Source: Mucilaginibacter boryungensis (lineage in GTDB: Bacteria; Bacteroidota; Bacteroidia; Sphingobacteriales; Sphingobacteriaceae). Taken from it: a DNA stretch of 64,000 bases. The first letter of the stretch is position 1. Each line of letters begins with the position of its first letter. Below the pieces are notes generated by a model, which did no database searches, was not told the DNA's origin, and was given only the letters and a program-made list of their open reading frames with translations. Shown one piece after another: positions 36,620 through 45,580 of the stretch. Location: positions 310,001-374,000 of the forward strand of contig NZ_JADFFM010000002.1 of assembly GCF_015221995.1 (NCBI RefSeq), in the 5' to 3' direction. A program made the position numbers and the translations under genes.

Positions 36620-38623
36620 TTATAATAGTGCTTTAGCCCTTTTTACTACATTATCAACTGTATATCCAAAATGTTTATACAGGTCTTCCGCCGGGGCCGA
36701 TTCGCCGAAGGTGGTCATACCTAAAATATCACCTTCATCTGTCACATATTTGTGCCAGCCCAGTGGTGATGCCATTTCTACAGCCAAACGCTTCTTGTTT
36801 GCTTTAGGGAACACTTTTTCCTTGTAGGCGGCATCCTGTTTTTCAAACAATTCCCACGATGGCATGCTTACCACACGGGTTGATATACCGTCTTTTTCCA
36901 ATTGTGCCTGCGCATCCAATATCAGCGATACTTCCGATCCAGTCGCTATTAATATCAAATCGGGTGTTTTACTGGCTTCTGATAGTATGTAGGCGCCCTG
37001 CTCCAAACCCGTGGCTTTGCTGTATTTGTTTTGATCCATAATTGGCAGCCCTTGCCGGGTGAATACCAATATTACGGGGCCGCCCTGGTGTTCTAATGCT
37101 ACACGCCAGGCTTGCGCTGTTTCATTGGCATCGGCGGGGCGTATTAATGTAATGTTAGGAATAGACCGTAATGATATCAGTTGTTCAATTGGCTGGTGGG
37201 TGGTGCCATCCTCACCCAAACCAATGCTATCGTGCGTATATACAAATATTGGCCTAATCTTCATGATAGCAGCCAAACGGATGGGCGGGCGCATGTATTC
37301 AGAGAATATCAGGAAGGTAGCGCCAAAAGGTATTACACCTTTGGTTAAAGCCATCCCATTCAGGGCCGAGCCCATAGCATGTTCACGAATGCCGAAATGG
37401 AAATTACGCCCATCGCGGTTCTCGCTGGTGAACGAATCAAATTCTTTCAGGTTAGTTTCTGTTGATGGCGCCAAATCGGCTGCGCCGCCTATCAAATGCG
37501 GCAGGCATTCAGCAATAGCGTTCAGCACCTTTCCCGATGCCTGGCGGGTGGCCATCTTTTTATCAGATGGTTCAAAGGTTGGCAGCTTATCAAGCCAGCC
37601 TTTAGGTAGTTTGCCTGCGGCCGCTTGTTCATATTCAGCTGCCAGTTCAGGGAACTTATCTTTATATTCGGCAAAAAGCTCGTTCCAGTCGTCTTCTTTT
37701 TTGCCTTTCTCCTCGCCTATTTGCTTATAATATTTAGCCACTTCAGGCGGAATATTGAAGTTCTTATTGGGGTCGAATCCGAAAAATTCCTTCACCAGCT
37801 TCATTTCCTCTTCGCCCAGCGGCGCGCCGTGCGACCCTGCCGTACCCGATTTATTGGGGCTGCCATAAGCAATAAGCGAACGTACCCTAATTAATGACGG
37901 CTTTTGTGTTTCGGCCTTAGCGTTAATAATGGCTAATTGTAAAGCATGAATATCGTTAACATCATCAACAAACTGCACATGCCAGCCATAGGCTTCAAAG
38001 CGTTTGCTCACATCCTCGTTAAAAGCAATATCGGTGCTGCCTTCTATTGAAATGTGGTTATCATCATACAGGTAAATAAGGTTGCCCAACTCCAAATGCC
38101 CGGCTAATGAAGCCGCTTCAGAGGTTACCCCTTCCATCATATCGCCATCACTGCATATGGCATAAATATGATAGTCGAATATGGGGAAATTTGGTTTATT
38201 ATAACGGGCCGCCAAATGCTTTTGGGCTATAGCGAAGCCTACACCATTGGCAAACCCTTGCCCCAGCGGGCCGGTTGTAACATCAATACCCGGCGCCAGG
38301 CCATATTCGGGGTGACCGGCAGTTTTGCTGTTCATTTGGCGAAAGTTCTTTATATCATCCAGGCTGATATCGTAACCCAATAAGTGTAAAAAGCTGTATT
38401 GCAACATACAGGCATGCCCTGCCGAAAGTATAAACCTGTCGCGGTTAGCCCAATCAGGGTTTTTAGGGTTAAAGTTGATAAACTCTTTCCATAACACATG
38501 ACCCATTGGGGCCAGCGCCATAGGCGTACCGGGGTGACCTGAATTTGCTTTTTGTACCGCATCGGCCGATAATATCCTTACTGTATCAATGGCTAATGTT
38601 TCAATGTTCTTATCTAACGACAT
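36620..38623 (-). CDS. tkt: Transketolase
   Basis: A 667-residue thiamine-diphosphate transketolase of standard length, moving two-carbon units in the pentose-phosphate pathway. The N-terminal ANSGHPGTPMALAPMGHVLW and SAGHACMLQYS blocks, the ThDP motif start CSDGDMMEGVTSEAASLAGH and end YDDNHISIEG near residue 160-190, the catalytic region DLAPSTETNLK and FGIREHAMGSALNGMAL near 405, and the ThDP-activating Glu in GIREHAMG are all present. The C-terminal domain begins near residue 540. Likely co-transcribed with the upstream glucokinase gene (28-base gap). Confidence 0.96.
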   Translation of the reverse strand: MSLDKNIETLAIDTVRILSADAVQKANSGHPGTPMALAPMGHVLWKEFINFNPKNPDWANRDRFILSAGHACMLQYSFLHLLGYDISLDDIKNFRQMNSKTAGHPEYGLAPGIDVTTGPLGQGFANGVGFAIAQKHLAARYNKPNFPIFDYHIYAICSDGDMMEGVTSEAASLAGHLELGNLIYLYDDNHISIEGSTDIAFNEDVSKRFEAYGWHVQFVDDVNDIHALQLAIINAKAETQKPSLIRVRSLIAYGSPNKSGTAGSHGAPLGEEEMKLVKEFFGFDPNKNFNIPPEVAKYYKQIGEEKGKKEDDWNELFAEYKDKFPELAAEYEQAAAGKLPKGWLDKLPTFEPSDKKMATRQASGKVLNAIAECLPHLIGGAADLAPSTETNLKEFDSFTSENRDGRNFHFGIREHAMGSALNGMALTKGVIPFGATFLIFSEYMRPPIRLAAIMKIRPIFVYTHDSIGLGEDGTTHQPIEQLISLRSIPNITLIRPADANETAQAWRVALEHQGGPVILVFTRQGLPIMDQNKYSKATGLEQGAYILSEASKTPDLILIATGSEVSLILDAQAQLEKDGISTRVVSMPSWELFEKQDAAYKEKVFPKANKKRLAVEMASPLGWHKYVTDEGDILGMTTFGESAPAEDLYKHFGYTVDNVVKRAKALL

Positions 38624-38651
38624 AATTTGCTTTTCGTGATGTAAATGTGAT

Positions 38652-39398
38652 TTATTTTTTGGCAGCTACTGCTGTGCCTTTTAATTCTTTTTCCTGCCAA
38701 AGCCTTGCCCCACCTTTGATCCCCTGTTCGTTGGTAACCAGTTTCATGTTTTTATCCAGCTTCATGTCAAGCTTGCGTGCGTTGCCACCGCCTATATATA
38801 AATAGTCGTAATTGAATACTGTTTTTAATATTTTAAAAACCTTCTTCATACGCTTGTTCCACTTTTTAACACCCAGGTCGTCAAGCGCTATATCGCCGAT
38901 ATAAACATCATAATCCTTTCCTTTTGCTACCGGGTGATGTGAAATTTCAAGGTGAGGCAATAATATCCCGTCTAAAAAGAACGCCGTACCAAAACCTGTA
39001 CCCAACGTGATCACCATTTCAAAGCCTTTGCCATCAACCACACCAAGGCCCGCCATATCGGCATCATTAACTACACGTGCGGGTTTACCCAGCTGGGTTT
39101 GTAATTCTGTTTGCAAATCAAACCCGCTCCAGGCTTTATTACCCAAATTGGGGGCAGTAACTACCACACCGTTTTTGATATAGCCAGGAAAGCCAACTGA
39201 AATTTTATCGTAAGCAGGAAAATTTTTCACCAGGCGCTTAATAGCCTTCAGCATATTTTCAGGTGTCGACGGCATGGGTGTCTCTATCTTTTCATACTCC
39301 ATAGTCAAGTCGCCTTGTTTATTCAGGACGGTGGCTTTTACATGCGAGCCGCCAACATCAATAGAGAGCACATTTAATTGCCCGGTAGTTTTTTTCAT
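38652..39398 (-). CDS. ROK-family glucokinase, polyphosphate-glucokinase type
   Basis: A 248-residue ROK kinase. The N-terminal phosphate motif is LSIDVGGSHVKATV; KISVGFPGYIKNG, PARVVNDADMAGLG with the catalytic Asp, and VITLGTGFGTAFF follow, and YLYIGGGNARKL is the second phosphate site. Short length and lack of the zinc-binding CXCG motif fit the PpgK type, which can use polyphosphate as well as ATP; the actual donor cannot be read from sequence. As first gene of the operon it supplies glucose 6-phosphate to zwf downstream. Confidence 0.88.
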   Translation of the reverse strand: MKKTTGQLNVLSIDVGGSHVKATVLNKQGDLTMEYEKIETPMPSTPENMLKAIKRLVKNFPAYDKISVGFPGYIKNGVVVTAPNLGNKAWSGFDLQTELQTQLGKPARVVNDADMAGLGVVDGKGFEMVITLGTGFGTAFFLDGILLPHLEISHHPVAKGKDYDVYIGDIALDDLGVKKWNKRMKKVFKILKTVFNYDYLYIGGGNARKLDMKLDKNMKLVTNEQGIKGGARLWQEKELKGTAVAAKK

Positions 39399-39510
39399 GC
39401 TTAGTTAGATAGGTGGTTGAACTGAAGTCAAATATCAGCTATTATAGCAACAAATATGATCAATTCAGTATCAAAATATTAACATGATATTGTAAAGGTT
39501 TGTTTGGGGT

Positions 39511-39640
39511 GAGAGATTGGAGATTGAAGGTTAAAGATTAGGCAATAGGTTCACAAAAAAAATCCAATGCTTTTCAGCATTGGATTTTTTTATTAAAAGG
39601 CTGGGAGAACTAATCTTTAATCTTCAACCTCTAATCTTTA
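39511..39640. repeat. REP-like inverted repeat pair, unit GATTGAAGATTA, around a terminator
   Basis: Arm 39511-39542 and arm 39606-39640 are inverted copies (about 24 of 27 core bases match). Between them is the perfect terminator hairpin at 39555-39592. Same architecture as the modules at 2371 and 4841, with another unit. Confidence 0.65.
39555..39592 (-). terminator. Terminator of the outer-membrane barrel operon
   Basis: AAAATCCAATGC/GCATTGGATTTT type stem with a 6-base loop, flanked by A-run and T-run, so functional on both strands. It lies about 50 bases past the stop of the minus-strand barrel gene. Confidence 0.8.
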
Positions 39641-39642
39641 TA

Positions 39643-42498
39643 TCAATTATAAATAAAACTGCCATCGCCGCGGCGTTGCAGGTTGCGGCCGTTACGTGTT
39701 GGCCTGCCGCTCCATTTTTGCAGGTTAAGACGGAACCCTACCAGGAAGTAACGGCTTAGTGAACTTGATACCGTATTGGTTACACCTGTAACGGTAGCCG
39801 ATTGGGTAATATAATTATTCTGGTGCAGCAAGTCGAACACATCGAATGTAAGTGTAAACTGACGCCGCGCGCCAAACTCCTTTTGAAAACCGGCATCGAT
39901 TACCAAAGGTGTGGCTTTGCTTTGCGGTACATTGCTTACGTTAGGCGAAATAGTTTGATTAATAAATTGTTTTGAAGCATCGTAATGCACCTGGTAGGTT
40001 TTAAAGAAGTAGAACCGTCCATCCAAACCAAACGAATTAGTTACTGCTTTGCTTGAAGAACCATCGGCCGAGTTAAAACCACGTGACAGACTTGTGCCAA
40101 AGAATGGGTTAAACTCAACATTATCAGTCGGGGTAATACGCGGACCAAAACGCTCATTAAAGTTCCATGATGTTTGATGGTAAAGCACGCCCTGGCTCAT
40201 GGCCATCGTATAACCATAGTTTACACGGCCTATCAGGTTTAGGTTATAACGCCTATCGGCTAATTGTTTCGATATAACATAGTTACCACCTAACCCTTTT
40301 GAACCACTGATGTTCACATAGTTTATATAACGGATTGATCGTTTACTGCCTGTAGGGCTGCCCGGAATAGGTACCAGTTGTGTGACCGTATTAGTGGTAA
40401 TATCATCAGTATAATAGTTAGCGTTACCATTTAATGAGATATTAAAACGCGAGTTAGGGAAATAATTGTTGTACTGAATGGTTACCTGGTTGTTTAACCC
40501 GGCCTTTAATTTAGGATTACCTACTACAATATTATTAGGGTCGGTATTATCAATAAAAGGTTGTATCTGTTGAAACTGCGGCTCTTCATTAGTACCGGTG
40601 TAAAAAATGTTCAGTCTTTGCGTGCGCGACCATGCATATGAAAAGCGGAATATTGGTAACACCCTGAAGATACTGATCTCGGTTGGTACAAAGCTTTGCG
40701 AATTATTATCCAGTTTAGTGCCGTCTAAATGATAAGGCATTAACGTAGTACCTAATGACATGTTAACCTTGGTACCGTTGTAACGATAATTCAATGCCAT
40801 GCGGGTTTCGGTAGTGTTATAGTTAAATATCAGGTCCGTTTCCTTAGTTCCGGCGGCTTGAATGGAGTCGGTGACGTTATCTGTACTATGCGAATTACGT
40901 GTCATCTGGGCGTTCAACTCCAAACGTGATAAACCGCCCAGTGGCTCAGAATAGGTCATACTACCGCGAAACGTGTTAGTGGTGTTATTTTTTATGGTGA
41001 TCAAATTTGCAAACAAGTCCTGTTGCAGATTATTGAACGTACTATCGGCATAGTTGATAGTGTGGCTTTGGTTTGTTCCGTTAGATTTACTGTCGGTATG
41101 GTTATAGCTTAACTGAGTTGAAAAGTTGCGGCCCGGCTTTCTGAAACGGTGATTAAATAATGCCAGGGCGCCGTAGGTGGTAGTTGGCGTTTTGTTAGAG
41201 GTTGTACCGTTAACTACCTGATGTTCATAGCTGCCATCTTTATAATGGGTGCTTGCGTTTCGTGATGATGTTGTTTCATTTTCTGAGGTAGAATAAGAAT
41301 AGCTCGGCTGCACCTGCAAATAATTTAAGCTGTCGATATCATAATCTAACTCAAAACTGGCCCCTCTTCTGAACGAATTACGCTGCGATGTGCCATTGTT
41401 GGTAAAATCGCTGCTTTTAACAACCGTACTGCTATTGGTACCGTAACTTTCGCTAACCGAGTTATTTTTAGTAAAACCATAGGTAGCACTGCTGTTTATT
41501 TGTATTTTTTTGTTTAGCTGGTCGCGGTAATTGATGGAAGGTGCAAAACTTTGGGTGGTGCCCGGATTACTGTTGCCACCCCCGCCACCGCCATTGGCGC
41601 TGCTGGCTAACCCTGTTGACTGTACACCGGTTACTGTGTTCCTGAAGTTAGCAATAACACCAATTTGTTGGTTACCATTAATGCGCTGCAGGAAAAGGTT
41701 GCCGTTATACCTGTCGTTATTACCTGCCTGCCCAATTAAACGCCCCGTTGTACCTACAGATCTATCGGCCTTGGTGGTTACGTTCAATATCTTTTGCGGA
41801 TCGCCGTCTTTAATGCCGCTATGCGCGGCAGCATCCCCGTAATCATCAACTACCTGGGCTTTTTCAATAATTTCGGCAGGCAGGTTTTGTACAGCCTGGG
41901 CTACATCGCCCCCGGCATAATCTTTACCGTTCAGTTTCACCTTGGTAATAGCCTGTCCCTGGTGGGTTACACTCCCATCGCTACCTACTTCAAAACCTTC
42001 CATTTTTTTCAGTAACTCATCTAAAGTAGCGTTGGGGCGTACTTTATAATCGCTGGCGCGGTACTCTATCGTGTCAACCTTATAAGTGATGCTTGGGGTA
42101 CCGTTAATCACTACTTCTTTAAGCTGCTGCGCTTCGGACTTCAGTACAATAGGATCAAGCGTTAAACGCGGTACCGCATCGTTATTTAATAATCGTTTTA
42201 CTTGTGGGCGATAACCTAAACTACTTACACTAAGTACAAACGTGGCCGATTTTACATTTTTAAATATGAAGATACCATCCGCATTAGTAGCAGTACTAAG
42301 GGTATCGTGCGGCGATGTTAATTTAACTACCGCTCCCGGCAGGGTAGTATCGGTCGAATCTTTAACTATACCACTTACCTGCCTTGATGGCAAAGGCGGG
42401 GGCAATGATTGCGACCGCTGACCATTTTGTGCAGGCACCTGCGCGTATACTGTAGCGGCAAATAATAAGGTAATTAATATAAGTAGTGATCGTTTCAT
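39643..42498 (-). CDS. Large outer-membrane beta-barrel protein, TonB-dependent-receptor-like (OMP_b-brl_3 type)
   Basis: A 951-residue outer-membrane protein with a signal peptide ending TVYAQ. Residues about 40-125 form a carboxypeptidase-regulatory-like sandwich (VSGIVKDSTDTTLPGAVV). A plug-like region follows (LDELLKKMEGFEVGSDGSVTHQG, KVKLNGKDYAGGDVAQAV), then a long barrel with many alternating strands. It lacks the full SusC signature and belongs to the OMP_b-brl_3 group whose functions are mostly unknown. It is the last gene after the LytS/LytTR pair and glycine-rich gene; a weak GC hairpin lies in the 83-base gap before it. Confidence 0.82.
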   Translation of the reverse strand: MKRSLLILITLLFAATVYAQVPAQNGQRSQSLPPPLPSRQVSGIVKDSTDTTLPGAVVKLTSPHDTLSTATNADGIFIFKNVKSATFVLSVSSLGYRPQVKRLLNNDAVPRLTLDPIVLKSEAQQLKEVVINGTPSITYKVDTIEYRASDYKVRPNATLDELLKKMEGFEVGSDGSVTHQGQAITKVKLNGKDYAGGDVAQAVQNLPAEIIEKAQVVDDYGDAAAHSGIKDGDPQKILNVTTKADRSVGTTGRLIGQAGNNDRYNGNLFLQRINGNQQIGVIANFRNTVTGVQSTGLASSANGGGGGGNSNPGTTQSFAPSINYRDQLNKKIQINSSATYGFTKNNSVSESYGTNSSTVVKSSDFTNNGTSQRNSFRRGASFELDYDIDSLNYLQVQPSYSYSTSENETTSSRNASTHYKDGSYEHQVVNGTTSNKTPTTTYGALALFNHRFRKPGRNFSTQLSYNHTDSKSNGTNQSHTINYADSTFNNLQQDLFANLITIKNNTTNTFRGSMTYSEPLGGLSRLELNAQMTRNSHSTDNVTDSIQAAGTKETDLIFNYNTTETRMALNYRYNGTKVNMSLGTTLMPYHLDGTKLDNNSQSFVPTEISIFRVLPIFRFSYAWSRTQRLNIFYTGTNEEPQFQQIQPFIDNTDPNNIVVGNPKLKAGLNNQVTIQYNNYFPNSRFNISLNGNANYYTDDITTNTVTQLVPIPGSPTGSKRSIRYINYVNISGSKGLGGNYVISKQLADRRYNLNLIGRVNYGYTMAMSQGVLYHQTSWNFNERFGPRITPTDNVEFNPFFGTSLSRGFNSADGSSSKAVTNSFGLDGRFYFFKTYQVHYDASKQFINQTISPNVSNVPQSKATPLVIDAGFQKEFGARRQFTLTFDVFDLLHQNNYITQSATVTGVTNTVSSSLSRYFLVGFRLNLQKWSGRPTRNGRNLQRRGDGSFIYN

Positions 42499-42581
42499 CA
42501 GTGATAAGTTGAATAGTGCAATAAGCGCCCTGCCTGTCTGTGCAAACAGGGCTTTTAAGTTTTACTTGTGATATGAGCTAA

Positions 42582-43547
42582 TTATTGTGCTTTTTTAGCC
42601 AGGGTATATTTACCCCAAAAATCAGTCGGGGTCATCATATCCTGTATGTTAAAACCGCCGCCAAAGCCGCCACGGTTACCACCACCGCCGCCACCCCGGT
42701 TGCCGCCACCACCGCCAAAGCCGCGATTACCACCGCCGCCACCGCCACGGTTGCCACCACCAAAGCCAGCGTTACCGCCGCCATCGGCCTGAATGTTGCC
42801 GTTATTACCACCACCATTACGGTCGCCGCCGTTACGGTCATCGCGGTTACGGTTAAATTGTATGCCATTCACCTTCAGGTTGTAAGCAATCTCTTTTGAT
42901 TTATCTACCGATAAACCTAATTGGCTAAGCGGTACAGCTATTTCATACACCAGGTTACCGTTAGCATCATAAGCAACTGCTGCTTTAATACTATATTCAT
43001 TATAGATAGATATTACGCTATCGGGGATATCTTTAAAACCACGCAGTTTAATTTCTTTAATGCTGGCAATGGCTTGCGCACGCTGAGCGGCAATAGTTGC
43101 CGAATCAGGCGGGCCTTGCTGGCCACCGCCAAAACCACCCTGCCCACGCTGGCGGCCTCCCTGCCCACGCATAGCTGCACGGTTAATTACCGGGAACACT
43201 ATTACAAAGGCATCCTTATCTTTCTTTTTGCCTTCGGTATTTATAGTAAAATCGACCCCACCTGCCAATATTTTAGCAGTAGTTTGCTGATCGGCAGACT
43301 TAACGGCCAGGTACAGGTTCTTATCGTCGTTGGCTATGGTATAGTTAACATTTACGGTTTTGTTGTTGGCTTCTAACGAGTTATTCCACTCGGTAAGCTT
43401 TCCGTCAACCTTAATATTTGCAGGTGCCCACACACTGCCGGCCTGCACATTTTGCGCTTTTGCAGCTAATAAACCCAGGCTAATGCTTAAAGTAAGCAGG
43501 CTGGTTTTAATTAATGTTTTAGCGTTAGTATTCATCTTGCTTTTCAT
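42582..43547 (-). CDS. Secreted glycine-rich protein with CBM9/DOMON-like domain
   Basis: A 321-residue exported protein (Met1 or Met5 start; signal ends AAKAQ). Residues about 35-215 look like a carbohydrate-binding-module-9/DOMON-like sandwich: APANIKVDGKLTEWNN, KNLYLAVKSADQ, YEIAVPLSQLGLSVD. It is broken by one Gly-Gln-rich insert (RGQGGRQRGQGGFGGGQQG). Residues about 235-300 are Asn-Arg-Gly and Gly repeats (GGNRGGGGGG units), then the sandwich ends with DFWGKYTLAKKAQ. This suggests a cell-surface or periplasmic binding protein with a flexible Gly-rich loop. No enzyme motif. 12 bases after the LytTR gene. Confidence 0.72.
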   Translation of the reverse strand: MKSKMNTNAKTLIKTSLLTLSISLGLLAAKAQNVQAGSVWAPANIKVDGKLTEWNNSLEANNKTVNVNYTIANDDKNLYLAVKSADQQTTAKILAGGVDFTINTEGKKKDKDAFVIVFPVINRAAMRGQGGRQRGQGGFGGGQQGPPDSATIAAQRAQAIASIKEIKLRGFKDIPDSVISIYNEYSIKAAVAYDANGNLVYEIAVPLSQLGLSVDKSKEIAYNLKVNGIQFNRNRDDRNGGDRNGGGNNGNIQADGGGNAGFGGGNRGGGGGGNRGFGGGGGNRGGGGGGNRGGFGGGFNIQDMMTPTDFWGKYTLAKKAQ

Positions 43548-43559
43548 TTTTTAAGGGTA

Positions 43560-44303
43560 TTAATTGCTATCATTTTCATGCTGGCCTATATAAGCCAATA
43601 TCTTGTCTTTATAATTATCGCTTACCGGTATCTCTGTTTCGCCAAGCATCAAACGGTTCTTTTTATAGGCTGTTATTTTATCCAAAGCTACAATAAACGA
43701 TTTTTGCACGCGGGCAAAACCTTCAGCAGGCAGCTTTTCTTCCATAAACCGCATACTTAGACGGGTAATTACCGGTTTGGTTGCATTGTGTAAGTATATT
43801 TTTACATAATCTTTTAATCCTTCTATATAAAGCACATCGGGTATGTTAATACGCACTACCGAATAATCGGCATTTACAAAAATATAGCTCGTATCGGGCG
43901 TTGTTTTTGCTTGTACTTGCTGCGCCGGGTTATCTTTTTGCCGGCGCAGGCCCATTAATTCATATGCTTTGTTTACTGCTTTCAAAAAACGTTCAAATGC
44001 TACCGGCTTCACTAAATAATCAACCACATCAAAGTTAAAGCCTTCCAGTGCATAATTCTCGTACGCGGTAACCATTATTACCATGGGTGGGTTGGTAAGG
44101 CTGTTTAAAAACTGTATGCCCGATATACCCGGCATTTGTACATCTAAAAAAATCAGGTCAACAGGTTCCCGCCGCATAAAATCCATGGCTTCCATAGCGT
44201 TTTTGCATTTGCCCTGCAACTTCAGATACGGCACTTTAGCCACGTTATCCTCCATTAGCTCAAGCGCCAGTTTTTCGTCGTCAACCAGTAAACAGCGTAT
44301 CAT
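43560..44303 (-). CDS. LytTR-family response regulator
   Basis: A 247-residue regulator. The receiver domain has DDE near residue 7, phospho-Asp about 55 in LIFLDVQMPGISG, Thr in VTAYENYALEGF and Lys in VKPVAF. The C-terminal LytTR domain (about 140-240) includes IPDVLYIEGLKDYVKIYL and FARVQKSFIVALDKI, a ten-stranded DNA-binding fold that recognises paired short direct repeats. Its ATG overlaps the kinase stop by one base (TAATG), so it is the partner of that kinase. Targets probably include the two genes that follow in the operon. Confidence 0.93.
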   Translation of the reverse strand: MIRCLLVDDEKLALELMEDNVAKVPYLKLQGKCKNAMEAMDFMRREPVDLIFLDVQMPGISGIQFLNSLTNPPMVIMVTAYENYALEGFNFDVVDYLVKPVAFERFLKAVNKAYELMGLRRQKDNPAQQVQAKTTPDTSYIFVNADYSVVRINIPDVLYIEGLKDYVKIYLHNATKPVITRLSMRFMEEKLPAEGFARVQKSFIVALDKITAYKKNRLMLGETEIPVSDNYKDKILAYIGQHENDSN

Positions 44304-45433
44304 TATCTAAGTTTAAGCTTTAAACCGGCAATAAATACATTATCGTTTTGCATAATATCCAGCGTATAATCGTCTTTATATAACAGTTCCAACCGTCTGC
44401 GCACATTAGCCAATCCAATACCCGAGCTTTTGTCCTTTGTATGCTGTTGGGGGGCTATGGTATTCATCACCTTAAAATCAAGCCAGCCGGTAGCTTTATC
44501 TATACTTATGCTGATGTTGATCTGAGGGTCTTCAACCATACCTACCCCATGCTTAAACGCATTCTCTACAAAGGGCGCCAGTAACATCGGCTCAATATAA
44601 TAAGCATTTATATCATCAGGGGGGCTGAACATAATTGTTACATCGTCGCCAAAGCGCAATAGCTGTAAAGCAATGTAACTTTTTAGATATTCCACCTCAC
44701 GGGCCAGCGATACGCGTTCGTCATCATTCTCATACAGCATGTAACGCATTAGTTTTGATAGTTCTATCAAAGATGGTTCCAGCATGTCCGATTTTTTGCG
44801 GGCCAGCGCTACCATGTTGTTAAGTATGTTGAAAATAAAGTGCGGACTAACCTGCGAGCGTAAAAAACTTAATTCGGTTTTCAGGTTTTCATTTTCCTTT
44901 TCCTTCCGGATCTTTTCCAGTTTTGAATTATCCAGGATGATACGATAGCTGATACTAATGCCTATTATAAAGATATAGGTAATAATATTAGTAAAGTACC
45001 AACCAAACCAGCCACGGTCCCAATCGCGGCGGCCGCGCGGGCCATGTGGGGCAAACTTGTGCATGCCATTGCCGCCACCCGGTAAATGCTGACCAATACT
45101 GGGCATACCCGCACGCCTGGCTGGCGGTGGAAATAAAAGATTATCAATAAACCGTGACAGGAACATTACCCCAACCACGGTAGCTACTAGCAAAATAATA
45201 TATAATAGTACCTTTTTGCGCTTATACAATACCGGGTATAAAAAGTAAGCATTAAAGTAAAAGAATGCTGCCAGGAAGGCATTGTTTAGCATTAGTTTGT
45301 ACTGCCAGTTATTAAACCCTTTCCAGGTGTTGGGGTTACGGAAAAGGTACGGCGATATAATGATGAGCCCCCAAAACAAAACATGTATTGCGGGCTGCAA
45401 ATATTTATTTGAGTATAGTTTTTTCAGCTCCAT
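44303..45433 (-). CDS. LytS-type sensor histidine kinase
   Basis: A 376-residue kinase. Four hydrophobic segments occupy roughly residues 10-175, interrupted by a Pro/Arg/Gly-rich cytoplasmic or periplasmic loop (PPPARRAGMPSIGQHLPGGG, HKFAPHGPRGRR). The His_kinase domain has LRSQVSPHFIFNILNN with the phospho-acceptor His, and the ATPase lobe has PFVENAFKHGV (N box) and SSGIGLANVRRRLELLY (G box). No separate ligand domain is recognisable, so the signal is probably sensed in or near the membrane. Confidence 0.92.
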   Translation of the reverse strand: MELKKLYSNKYLQPAIHVLFWGLIIISPYLFRNPNTWKGFNNWQYKLMLNNAFLAAFFYFNAYFLYPVLYKRKKVLLYIILLVATVVGVMFLSRFIDNLLFPPPARRAGMPSIGQHLPGGGNGMHKFAPHGPRGRRDWDRGWFGWYFTNIITYIFIIGISISYRIILDNSKLEKIRKEKENENLKTELSFLRSQVSPHFIFNILNNMVALARKKSDMLEPSLIELSKLMRYMLYENDDERVSLAREVEYLKSYIALQLLRFGDDVTIMFSPPDDINAYYIEPMLLAPFVENAFKHGVGMVEDPQINISISIDKATGWLDFKVMNTIAPQQHTKDKSSGIGLANVRRRLELLYKDDYTLDIMQNDNVFIAGLKLKLR

Positions 45434-45580
45434 TTAGATATAAATATAGCCAGACTATAAATACAAGGCTTAGATAAGCGACAAAAGCAACAAAAATTTA
45501 GACGAAAGAGGCAATTTTCGCGATGAAAAATTTGCTGATAATGGTTAGGTTTGATGCAACAGTAATACATTTACCCGCAA

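Noticed and set aside
37059..37730. 223-codon open frame antisense to tkt
   Set aside because: Lies wholly inside the conserved transketolase gene.
42655..42850. Tandem repeat at first resembling a CRISPR or VNTR array
   Set aside because: Units are irregular glycine codon repeats in frame with a real gene, without spacers.
42585..42899. Ala/Thr-rich open frames in the glycine-rich repeat area
   Set aside because: Low-complexity shadows of the GGN/GGG codons on other frames.
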